Positions 7,364 through 13,561 of a DNA stretch of 13,643 bases are shown piece after piece (positions within the stretch are counted from its first letter, which is position 1; each line of letters starts with the position of its first letter). The stretch covers positions 1 through 13,643 of the forward strand of contig CAJUCG010000073.1 of assembly GCA_910585065.1 (NCBI GenBank), written 5' to 3'. The position numbers and the translations under genes are program-made. The notes beneath the pieces were generated by a model, which saw only the letters and a program-made list of their open reading frames with translations, searched no databases and was not told the origin of the DNA. This DNA comes from an uncultured Lachnospiraceae bacterium. Lineage in GTDB: Bacteria; Bacillota; Clostridia; Lachnospirales; Lachnospiraceae.

Positions 7364-7434
7364 TTCATAAGCAGCCATAGACAGATAGAAAACAGGAACT
7401 GTCACGAAGGAAGTTTCGGGCGGTTCCTGTTTTT
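7364..7434 (+). ncRNA. Candidate short RNA or attenuated leader upstream of the RNA helicase
   Basis: The interval runs from the predicted start of the promoter at 7329-7357 to the T-run of the intrinsic terminator, about 70 nt. It has no start codon with a ribosome binding site. It would consist of a 25-nt single-stranded 5' part followed by the terminator hairpin. It may be a free-standing small RNA, or the prematurely terminated leader of the DEAD-box helicase mRNA, in which case the terminator would be regulated. I see no alternative antiterminator pairing that would decide this. Boundaries are inferred from the flanking signals. Confidence 0.45.
7389..7434 (+). terminator. Strong intrinsic terminator in a divergent spacer
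   Basis: An 11-bp perfect stem (7389-7399 with 7423-7433) ends in a T-run at 7430-7434. A small inner pair (CGAA 7405-7408 with TTCG 7415-7418) adds structure. On the opposite strand the A-rich base also gives a short T-run, so it may act in both directions. The neighbouring genes diverge, so no annotated gene ends here on the plus strand; that is why a short upstream transcript is proposed. Confidence 0.75.
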
Positions 7435-7568
7435 GCGCGCTGGTCAGAAAGATTAATGATATATTATACTCGCATTATTGTCTGATTAGTAGTGTATGAT
7501 TGAAATTATATTAAAAACTGATGCTTTTGTGAGAATTGTATTGTAAAAAGAAAGGAATTGATATTTTT

Positions 7569-9152
7569 ATGAGATTTGATGAGTTGGAATTGCAGTCGCC
7601 ATTGCTGCGCGCTGTGACAGAAATGGGATTTGAGGAGATGACACCAATCCAGGCACAGGCGATCCCGGTGGTACTTTCGGGGCAGGACATTATCGGGCAG
7701 GCGCAGACCGGCACGGGAAAGACTGTGGCATTTGGACTGCCGATTTTGCAGAATATTGACCCGAAGAAAAAATCTTTGCAGGCGGTGATTCTGTGTCCGA
7801 CAAGGGAACTGGCGATCCAGGTATCCGAGGAGATGCATAAATTTGCAAAATTTTTGCACGGGATCAAGATTGTGCCGATCTATGGGGGACAGGAGATTGT
7901 GCGCCAGATCAAGGCACTCAAAGCAGGAACGCAGATTGTCATTGGAACGCCGGGGCGCGTGATGGATCATATGCGCCGCAAAACTGTAAAATTTGATGAC
8001 GTGAAGATTGTAGCATTAGATGAGGCGGATGAAATGTTGAATATGGGATTCCGCGAGGATATTGAAACGATCCTTCGCGATGTTCCCGGTGAGAGGCAGA
8101 CTCTTTTATTCTCCGCAACAATGCCGCAGCCGATCATGGAGATTGCGAGGATGTATCAGCATAATGCCGTGCATATCCGTGTGGTAAAAAAGGAATTAAC
8201 TGTTCCGAAAATTGAGCAGTATTACTATGAAGTGCGCCCAAAGGCAAAGCTTGATGCACTTACCAGGCTGCTCGATATGTATGCGCCGAAATTGTCTTTG
8301 ATTTTCTGCAATACCAAGCGTCAGGTGGATGAATTGGTCGCGGCACTCCAGGCGCGCGGGTATTTTGCGGAAGGGCTGCACGGAGATTTAAAGCAGCAGC
8401 AGCGCGACCGTGTAATGAATTCGTTTCGCGGCGGGAAGACGGATATTCTTGTGGCTACAGATGTGGCAGCGCGCGGAATTGACGTGGACGATGTAGAGGC
8501 GGTGTTTAATTATGATGTGCCGCAGGATGATGAGTATTATGTACACCGCATTGGGCGTACCGGGCGGGCGGGGCGCACCGGACGGGCGTTCACACTGGTA
8601 GTTGGGCGTGAGGTTTACAAGTTGCGCGATATTATGCGCTACTGCCGGACAAAGATTAAACTGCAGCCCGTCCCATCCCTTGGCGATGTAATGTCCGTAA
8701 AGGCGGAGAAGATCCTTGACCATGTGCAGGAAGTGATAGAAAATGAAGATTTGTCGCGCATGAAGGAATTGGTTGAGAGCCGTGTAAACGAGGCGGAGTA
8801 CACAACAATTGAGATGGCAGCAGCATTTTTAAAGCTCGCGATGGGTGAGGGCGTGGATGCGGAGGAATTAAAGCGCGAGTACGAGGAGTTTGGCGATACT
8901 GGAGCGGAGGAGGGTATGGTGCGCCTCTTTATCAATCTTGGCAAGAAAAATAATATCCGTCCAGGAGATATCCTTGGGGCAATTGCGGGCGAAACCGGGA
9001 TGCCGGGAAAATTGATTGGAAGCATTGATATGTTTGATAAATATACCTTTGTTGAAGTACCGCGCGAATATGCGGCTGAGGTGTTGGAAGGAATGAAAAA
9101 TGTAAAAATCCGTGGAAAATCGGTGAATATTGAGCCCGCCAACCGACGCTAA
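7569..9152 (+). CDS. DEAD-box ATP-dependent RNA helicase, CshA/DeaD type with DbpA-like RNA-binding domain
   Basis: 527 residues; unwinds RNA duplexes, typically in ribosome assembly, mRNA decay and cold adaptation. Motifs in order: Q motif (GFEEMTPIQ, about 20-28), Walker A AQTGTGKT 45-52, PTRELA 78-83, TPGR 127-130, DEAD 151-154, SAT 182-184, and HRIGRTGRAGRTG in the second RecA domain. The last 75 residues (about 450-523) have the RLFINLGKK...GSIDMFDKYTFVEVP pattern of the DbpA RNA-binding domain, which in DbpA recognises 23S rRNA. I chose ATG 7569 because the core Q-motif region follows directly and AAAGGA lies at 7550-7555 (a long spacing of about 13 nt). The upstream TTG at 7536 would read through that ribosome binding site. 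It is monocistronic, with its own leader region. Which subfamily (CshA, CsdA or DbpA) cannot be settled from motifs alone. Confidence 0.95.
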   Translation: MRFDELELQSPLLRAVTEMGFEEMTPIQAQAIPVVLSGQDIIGQAQTGTGKTVAFGLPILQNIDPKKKSLQAVILCPTRELAIQVSEEMHKFAKFLHGIKIVPIYGGQEIVRQIKALKAGTQIVIGTPGRVMDHMRRKTVKFDDVKIVALDEADEMLNMGFREDIETILRDVPGERQTLLFSATMPQPIMEIARMYQHNAVHIRVVKKELTVPKIEQYYYEVRPKAKLDALTRLLDMYAPKLSLIFCNTKRQVDELVAALQARGYFAEGLHGDLKQQQRDRVMNSFRGGKTDILVATDVAARGIDVDDVEAVFNYDVPQDDEYYVHRIGRTGRAGRTGRAFTLVVGREVYKLRDIMRYCRTKIKLQPVPSLGDVMSVKAEKILDHVQEVIENEDLSRMKELVESRVNEAEYTTIEMAAAFLKLAMGEGVDAEELKREYEEFGDTGAEEGMVRLFINLGKKNNIRPGDILGAIAGETGMPGKLIGSIDMFDKYTFVEVPREYAAEVLEGMKNVKIRGKSVNIEPANRR

Positions 9153-9197
9153 GAAAATAAGAAAAAAGGGATGGCAGGTCTGCGTGTTCCAGTAAAT

Positions 9198-9257
9198 AAT
9201 TTTCCACCCATATCGTTGAATACTCAAAAAAGTATCTAATGATATGGGTGGAAAATT
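9198..9257. terminator. 17-bp perfect inverted repeat, possible bidirectional terminator
   Basis: Arms 9198-9214 and 9241-9257 are exact inverted repeats (17 bp) around a 26-nt centre that contains its own 5-bp pair (9220-9224 with 9231-9235). It lies in the 129-bp gap between the convergent RNA helicase and lipoprotein genes, the expected place for a shared terminator. The A/T ends of the arms (AATTTT / AAAATT) would supply the T-run for either strand. The absence of a T-run beyond the stem and the long centre are atypical. Confidence 0.6.
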
Positions 9258-9281
9258 TTGTTGTACACTGCATATTTTCCA

Positions 9282-9701
9282 TTACTCAAACACAACATTG
9301 TAGTCCATCAGCTCAATTTTTACAACAATATATGGATGTGTAGCGTTCTGTGTGACCAGCTCATCCTTACCCGGTCCTAAGAGCGTGTTTTTTATGTAGA
9401 TTGCGTTTGTGCCAAGGAAAAGTTCCTCGACAGTAATGCTGTAGCCGCTGGTCATCTGTGTGCCAAAGCCCTGGCAGATATAGCAAGCATTCTCACTTTT
9501 GTAGGTCAGGCAGAAAGTATTTTTCTTCTTTTTGTTGATAAGGGTGAGAAGTTCCTCCGGTATGTCCGCTTCCTCCACCACAGTGAAATCCAAATCTTTC
9601 ACTTTGGTGATCTCGCTGCTTTTTTCGCCACAACCCATGGTGATCAGCAGACAGAAAATGCAGCCAAAACATAAAATCATCCGTCGAAGTAGTACCCGCA
9701 T
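9282..9701 (-). CDS. Small lipoprotein with PrcB-like C-terminal domain
   Basis: 139 residues. The N-terminus is basic (RVLLRR) with a hydrophobic run and a TMGC lipobox-like ending, so C24 would be lipidated and the protein anchored outside the membrane. The lipobox is slightly non-canonical at -3. The C-terminal part (about 70-135) has the pattern GFGTQMTSGYSITVEE, then a PGKDE-like turn and a final PYIVVKIE strand, resembling the PrcB C-terminal domain first described in a treponemal protease complex. Function here is unknown; partners are not encoded nearby. A purine-rich AGAGGG precedes the ATG at close spacing (3 nt), so an internal ATG at residue 8 is a possible alternative. It is the first of several exported proteins on the minus strand to the right. 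Confidence 0.75.
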   Translation of the reverse strand: MRVLLRRMILCFGCIFCLLITMGCGEKSSEITKVKDLDFTVVEEADIPEELLTLINKKKKNTFCLTYKSENACYICQGFGTQMTSGYSITVEELFLGTNAIYIKNTLLGPGKDELVTQNATHPYIVVKIELMDYNVVFE

Positions 9702-9878
9702 GATCCCTCTTTTCTGCGCACACGCAATGTAAACATTTAATGAATTATATGCCCATAAAAGCGACGGTATGCGTAGTTGGGGGGAGTTTCAGAGGAAGAT
9801 TTTTTATTTTAAAGTGTTAAGAATTAAGTAAAAGAGTTTTGATTTTTGTGATTTGATAAAAAAATACTATAACAAAAA

Positions 9879-9998
9879 CGAGAAAAGCACGGCAGGAATG
9901 GCCGTGCTTTCTCGGGTAATCAAATTACCGAAGTATAATAGGGTGGGAGTAGAAAGTGTTATTCACACAATCCATTATTATAGTAACCTGTAAATGTG
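9879..9998 (+). ncRNA. Structured repeat element, copy A (candidate non-coding RNA)
   Basis: Hairpin 1 pairs 9879-9893 with 9901-9914 (14 bp, one bulged A) around the loop AGGAATG (9894-9900). Hairpin 2 follows at once: GGTAAT 9915-9920 with ATTACC 9924-9929. Then come 37 nt (9930-9966) almost identical to copy B, and after a variable stretch the block CCTGTAAATGTG at 9987-9998. A possible promoter (TTGTGA 9846-9851, TATAAC 9868-9873, 16 nt) would start transcription at the base of hairpin 1. The plus strand is assumed from that promoter; the hairpins work equally on the minus strand. No T-run follows hairpin 1, so it is not a simple terminator. Confidence 0.5.
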
Positions 9999-10254
9999 GC
10001 GAAAATGTGTCAGAAATATAAAATTTCAATTTATTTTTAAGATTTTCGTAAGAGGAATGTAAAATTATAACATCTGTTTACTCTTACAAGGAAGGGGACA
10101 GCAGGCAAATATAACATAAAATTTGCAAAAATATTAAGTAAAAATTTGGAAGTACAACCAGACGATTCCCTGTTTTTTGATAGAAATCAGAGAATAAAAG
10201 GGTTCTTTGATGAGAGATGGAAAGACAGGGGAGGTAAATTTGCAGAAAATACAA

Positions 10255-10373
10255 CGAAAAAAGCGCGGTAGGAATGACCGCGCTTTTTCGGGTAAATAAA
10301 TACCGAAGTATAATAGGGTGGGAGTAGAAAGTGTTTATTCACTATCCAAAAAGTATTATATCCTGTAAATGTG
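10255..10373 (+). ncRNA. Structured repeat element, copy B (candidate non-coding RNA)
   Basis: Second copy, 376 bp after copy A in the same orientation. Hairpin 1 pairs 10255-10269 with 10277-10290, loop AGGAATG identical to copy A. Six bases in the stem differ between the copies, and all six form three compensatory pair changes (G:C to A:T, A:T to G:C, C:G to T:A). Hairpin 2 is shortened to GGTA 10291-10294 with TACC 10301-10304 and a longer loop. The conserved block 10305-10342 differs from copy A by one added T, and CCTGTAAATGTG recurs at 10362-10373. Unlike copy A it lacks a recognisable promoter immediately upstream. A 29-codon ORF from ATG 10210 runs into hairpin 1, but I do not consider it coding. 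Confidence 0.5.
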
Positions 10374-10539
10374 TCTAAAATATGTACAAATTATTAAAAA
10401 AATATTAAAAGTTGTAAGAAAATCTTAATATTATGAAAGTGGAAATATCCCTATTCTTGTTATTGATCGCAGAAATAAATTCCTTTGCTGTATTCAAGCA
10501 CTTATCTGTTGATTTTCCCTAAATTTGATACGGATTTTA

Positions 10540-10568
10540 TTGTAAAGAGGAGTATTCTTTTGTATAAT
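10540..10568 (+). promoter_or_regulatory. Promoter ahead of the 38-codon ORF
   Basis: TTGTAA at 10540-10545 and TATAAT at 10563-10568 are 17 nt apart. Transcription would start near 10575, giving a transcript of about 200 nt up to the hairpin at 10742-10777. Confidence 0.55.
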
Positions 10569-10651
10569 GGAAGTGTGACAGGAGTAGGCTGTATCGTATC
10601 TTTGATTGTAAATGATAAATTGATGATCCTTGTAGAATAAGAAAAGGTAAA

Positions 10652-10768
10652 ATGTCATTGGAAGAAATTGCAGATTATATTCCGTCATTATTACTTGAGG
10701 AATTAAAAGAACTTTTAAATTTCTTTTCAGTAGCGTTCTTTAAGAAATGCTCACTTAATGATAAGTGA
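10652..10768 (+). CDS. Possible small protein of 38 residues, or remnant of a larger gene tail
   Basis: ATG 10652 is preceded by AAAAGG four bases upstream, and the ORF ends at TGA 10766-10768 inside the right arm of the 16-bp hairpin. The product begins MSLEEIADYIPSLLLEELKE, is acidic and leucine-rich in the first part, then turns aromatic and basic; an amphipathic helix is plausible. In favour of a real gene are the promoter, ribosome binding site and terminator around it. Against it, the SLEEIADYIPSL...EELKEL pattern resembles, from memory, the C-terminal tail of Rpn/PD-(D/E)XK transposase-like proteins in Lachnospiraceae, and the in-frame codons just upstream (IRKGK) fit such a tail too. 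It may therefore be a gene fragment. No function is proposed. Confidence 0.35.
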   Translation: MSLEEIADYIPSLLLEELKELLNFFSVAFFKKCSLNDK

Positions 10769-10777
10769 GCATTTCTT
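10742..10777. terminator. 16-bp perfect hairpin, probable bidirectional terminator
   Basis: 10742-10757 and 10762-10777 are exact inverted repeats around the loop ATGA. The base of the stem is AAGAAA/TTTCTT, so a U-rich end is provided on both strands. It lies 37 bp beyond the stop of the minus-strand exported-protein cluster and overlaps the end of the plus-strand 38-codon ORF. It could therefore end both transcripts. Confidence 0.6.
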
Positions 10778-10813
10778 GATTCTTGGTTTTCAAAAATGAC
10801 AATTTTTTTAATA

Positions 10814-11195
10814 CTATTTAGAGAGAACCGAAAAAGAGCCACTGTGATGCTCTGCTTTTATCTTAACAATAACCTCTTCGGATACTTCCACTTCAAAGGA
10901 TTCTGTTTTATCACAAGTTGCAGTAAAAATTTCTTTGTCCTCCTTATCCATTATCTCGATAGTCAGAGTGCCGGACTTTGTTTCCGGATCAATTTTCTTT
11001 CGCAGTGTGCCATTGATAGAGTGATAGTTTGCTGACCAGTTTCCCCTATCTTCCTCGCCGGAATATCCGGTTCTTGTCCCACTGAAAGTACTGCTAGTGC
11101 CGAGCTGTAAAATTCCACGTATAATCTACCAGTGCAATAAGTAAAATAACAATAAAACTTAGAATAGAAAAAATAGTTTTTCGGGTATCTTTCAT
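10814..11195 (-). pseudogene. Frameshifted gene for a small membrane-anchored protein
   Basis: Starting at ATG 11195 (AAGGAA, 6 nt spacing), the first frame encodes a basic N-terminus and a hydrophobic helix (about residues 8-23), then meets TAG at 11097-11095. A second frame, shifted by one base, is open from just after a TAG at 11128-11126 down to the stop at 10816-10814. It encodes about 90 residues with a clear protein-like pattern: NWSANYHSINGTLRKK, a SGTLTIEIMDKE strand and a VKIKAEHHSGSFSV ending. Joined, they give a roughly 126-residue protein with one N-terminal anchor and an extracytoplasmic beta-rich domain. The shift must lie between 11097 and 11126. It is the last gene of the minus-strand cluster. 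I cannot name the family. A sequencing error would look the same. Confidence 0.65.
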
Positions 11196-11247
11196 TTTGA
11201 GTTCCTTTTACGAAAAGATTATTTAACCTTACCATTGACCATCTGAT

Positions 11248-12084
11248 TTATGGAGCGGGGAAATTCTTTTTTGCTGAAAATTCAAATTGCCTTTTCACTA
11301 AATAATATCTTTTCCATATACTATTGCTTTGTTTAATACTTTTTCCTGCAAGACTCGCTCCTCTATTAGGGGTTATAATATTATGGGTATAACAGACTTG
11401 TACTTCCAGAATCTCGTTCTTATTTTTGTCAAAATTGTAAGGTCTTCTCAGTGTAATTGCTACATAACCATCTTTTTGTGTGTTTGTAAAGCTTCTTTTT
11501 ATATCAACTTCCCATTCCATTCCCACAGAATTCCAATGGGAAAATGCATTATCTGCGACTGCTTGTTTGAGCTTTTCTTTTTTTCGGATATAATTTACCT
11601 GTCTATAATCATCTTGTGGAAGCCATGAATCTCCAAATACAAAGGTTAAATTATCCGTTCCTGTCCATAAGGGAAGTTTTTCCCATCTATATGGGATAAT
11701 CACCCGAAACATGGGAGAAGGATTTCCTTCCTTTTCTTCCCAGATACGTGCCACAATGACCTGCATAGAAAAAATCTCGTCGGATATTTTTTTGTACTTT
11801 CCCTTCGGACTTTCCGGTTTTTTCTCCATAATCGCGCTATCCACATTCCAATCAAGCAGATATTGCTTTTCCCATATTGGCAGAGCGTCGATTATAGATG
11901 TTTCGATTCCCCTATCTGCCAACATACGATCTAATTCATCCTCCGGCAATGTTTCAGTATAGAGCAAATCGTTTTTATCCTTATCCGCAGGTGTTGAGCA
12001 TAAAATAACAATGTAGGGAAACAATATAAAAATCAGTGTAAAAATAAGGATGCTTGAAAAAATAATTCGATTTTGTTTTTTCAT
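11248..12084 (-). CDS. Exported or membrane-anchored protein of unknown function
   Basis: 278 residues. The N-terminus has a basic start and a long hydrophobic stretch (about 8-29), so it is a signal peptide or membrane anchor. The cysteine in VILCS is not in a good lipobox. The rest is charged and beta-strand-like. It is a diverged paralogue of the frameshifted gene just upstream (13047-12224). Shared landmarks in order are an acidic LPEDELDRMLADRG segment near 45, YRWEKLPLWTGTDNL near 130 followed by a D-x-W/F-LP-x-D pattern, GYVAITL, and YTHNIITP...SLAGKS near 240. The start is supported by AGGAG 7 nt upstream. The downstream small pseudogene begins about 50 bp after its stop, so the three genes probably form one operon. 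I know similar proteins only as uncharacterised Clostridia secreted proteins. Confidence 0.75.
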   Translation of the reverse strand: MKKQNRIIFSSILIFTLIFILFPYIVILCSTPADKDKNDLLYTETLPEDELDRMLADRGIETSIIDALPIWEKQYLLDWNVDSAIMEKKPESPKGKYKKISDEIFSMQVIVARIWEEKEGNPSPMFRVIIPYRWEKLPLWTGTDNLTFVFGDSWLPQDDYRQVNYIRKKEKLKQAVADNAFSHWNSVGMEWEVDIKRSFTNTQKDGYVAITLRRPYNFDKNKNEILEVQVCYTHNIITPNRGASLAGKSIKQSNSIWKRYYLVKRQFEFSAKKNFPAP

Positions 12085-12149
12085 AAAATACTCCTGGGAA
12101 CTGACTGGTGTTGCAATTAATAGGATTGAGATAGTCTTATTTTTAAATA

Positions 12150-12210
12150 TTGCATGATACCCCTCTTTTCATATACTAAAATTTATGTAGTAAGAAGAAG
12201 TATCATGCAA
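12150..12210. repeat. Inverted repeat with 11-bp arms between the two paralogues
   Basis: TTGCATGATAC (12150-12160) and GTATCATGCAA (12200-12210) are exact inverted repeats separated by 39 nt. It begins 14 bp beyond the stop of the frameshifted paralogue on the minus strand. It could be a partial terminator or processing site within the cluster; there is no proper T-run, so regulatory roles remain open. Confidence 0.45.
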
Positions 12211-12223
12211 AAGAAATAAATTA

Positions 12224-13047
12224 TTAATACGTATTTAAAGAAGAAGTATTAAAGTGTTTTGTTATTCCTCTTTGATCTACGTTTACTGATGGAGTAACCG
12301 AAACTCCAAAACCACTATTTGACAAACTTAATCCTGGTGTTGCAAAAACCATGCTATGGGCATATGTTGAACTAAAAACTGTATCAATAGCAAAGTGATC
12401 TATACCATCTTTTATTTTTAATCGAATGGATCCATATCCACTTTTCATTACAGTAGGATGTACCGTTGTACCATCTGCCATATTACAGAATTACTGTTTG
12501 CGTCATATGTTTCATTGTGTTCTTTTGTATATTGAAGTTCATTGTTCGATGAAGTGAAATAATCTACTAAAAGAGTGGAACCATCATATGGTAAAAAAAT
12601 ATTATCATCCCAGGTAAGAGACATATAATCTGTTAATCTCCATAAAGGTAAGTCTTTCCATTCATATGTTACATATAAAAATACAATTGCATTCGGTGTT
12701 CCTAGTAATATATGAGATGTGGTTATATCTAAAGATAGTTCTTTTTCTGAGATTGTTTTTGATACTATTTGTGTTTCTGGCAATAGTTCGGATACTGTAT
12801 ATATTTCGCTTTTTGTTTGAAATCCATCTGCCCCACACTCGACTAATGCTTTTTTTTCGTGTACAGGTATTTTACTTAAAAATACTTCTGAAGCACCTCG
12901 TAACATAAGAATTTCATTTAATTCTTCCTCTGTCATATTGGAAACTGTTGTTTGATCTGGTATATCATTGGCAATTCCTTTTACAGAACTTTGCTGTACT
13001 AAAAATAAAGAAACCATCAACAAAAATACAATTACTTTTTTTGACAT
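12224..13047 (-). pseudogene. Frameshifted gene for a secreted protein, paralogue of the 278-residue neighbour
   Basis: From ATG 13047 (strong AAGGAGG, 6-7 nt spacing) the first frame runs 199 residues to a stop at 12450-12448. It has a signal peptide (hydrophobic 5-17, likely cleavage near KGIA-ND) followed by an acidic MTEEELNEILMLRG segment and YEWKDLPLWRLTDYMSLTWDD. A second frame, open from about 12493 to 12224, encodes 85 residues or more with YGSIRLKI, TYAHSMVFATPGLSLS and GFGVSVTPSV. The neighbouring 278-residue protein carries counterparts of both parts in one frame. The two halves are therefore pieces of one gene of about 275 codons, with the shift between 12448 and 12493 (net loss of one base or equivalent). 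It heads the minus-strand cluster. Translation as two overlapping proteins is possible but less likely. Function unknown; probably exported. Confidence 0.7.
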
Positions 13048-13201
13048 AATTTCCCTCCTTATTAATTTTTTTTAAGTTACTTTTTTTATATTTTAAGTAT
13101 CCCCCCTTATGATAGGTATTTGCGAAATTTTGCAACTTATATAAATATTAACTTTCTTTATTTGAGCTTTTGCAGCTTTTCTTACCTAAACTTTGTTTTT
13201 T

Positions 13202-13215
13202 ATTTTGCGCAAAAT
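13202..13215. promoter_or_regulatory. 14-bp perfect palindrome, possible operator
   Basis: ATTTTGCGCAAAAT is a perfect palindrome without a loop, the form expected of a dimeric repressor site. It lies about 155 bp upstream of the minus-strand secreted-protein cluster. No cognate regulator is encoded next to it. Confidence 0.35.
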
Positions 13216-13242
13216 CTGGTCAAGAAGCATTCAAATAAAAAA

Positions 13243-13265
13243 ATTTTATACAAGCAGTATAAAAT
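13243..13265. repeat. 9-bp inverted repeat with 5-nt loop
   Basis: ATTTTATAC (13243-13251) and GTATAAAAT (13257-13265) flank AAGCA. The pairing is perfect but AT-only except one pair; it may be an operator-like dyad or a small hairpin. No gene ends here. Confidence 0.4.
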
Positions 13266-13510
13266 CCCTTTTATAAATTTCGCAACTGCCTAATTTTTCT
13301 CAAATATCACCAAGTGCTGAAATCGGTAATATCTGGAATGTTGTATGTAACCTCCTCTGCTTATACTATCTTATTCCGTCCTAAAAAGCATAAACAGTGA
13401 TAGTACCTTACAAACAGTTTAGGAAGTCCATACCAAAGCTAGTACTAACGTGATTTTCTTTTCTTTTTCGTTTGTATGGCTTTATTTTACTATCTTTTTC
13501 ATGTTTCAAA

Positions 13511-13561
13511 CATAGCATTTTAATTGAAAAAAATAGCAAATTTTTCAATTAAAATGCTATG
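13511..13561. repeat. 21-bp perfect hairpin with 9-nt loop
   Basis: 13511-13531 pairs exactly with 13541-13561. The right arm is followed by a second GCTATG, so the outer part can also pair in a slipped register: AACATAGC at 13509-13516 with GCTATGTT at 13561-13568, skipping 5 bases. It overlaps a second dyad, ATGTTT-C-AAACAT at 13501-13513. No T-run follows on the plus strand and no gene ends close by, so a terminator role would have to serve a gene beyond the window. A MITE-like or folded-DNA remnant is the alternative. Confidence 0.55.

Larger units (their letters stand above)
9702..10813. other. Gene-poor 1.1-kb region with repeated structured elements
   Basis: No conventional gene is visible between the lipoprotein and the small pseudogene. 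The region holds two diverged copies of a hairpin-containing element (9879-9998 and 10255-10373), a promoter, a 38-codon ORF and a 16-bp hairpin near its right end. The intervals 9999-10254 and 10374-10539 are AT-rich, with only weak dyads (for example 10105-10110 with 10121-10126). A TATAAT for the lipoprotein may be at 9749-9744 on the minus strand, but no good -35 accompanies it. Confidence 0.6.

Noticed and set aside
9930..9945. TATAAT within the conserved block of both structured elements as a promoter
   Set aside because: Neither copy has a -35-like hexamer at a usable distance; the hairpins occupy that position.
10210..10299. 29-codon ORF (or 19 codons from TTG 10239 with a GGGGAGG site) running into copy B
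   Set aside because: The peptide is encoded by the hairpin itself, and the corresponding frame in copy A has no start and a different end, so structure and not coding is the shared property.
10963..11235. 90-codon minus-strand open frame
   Set aside because: It is the third, wrong frame of the frameshifted small gene; the two other frames give a signal anchor and a protein-like domain with a proper ribosome binding site.
13270..13370. Minus-strand short open frames after an AGGAGG near 13351-13356
   Set aside because: No ATG, GTG or TTG lies at a suitable distance, and all frames close within about 20 codons.
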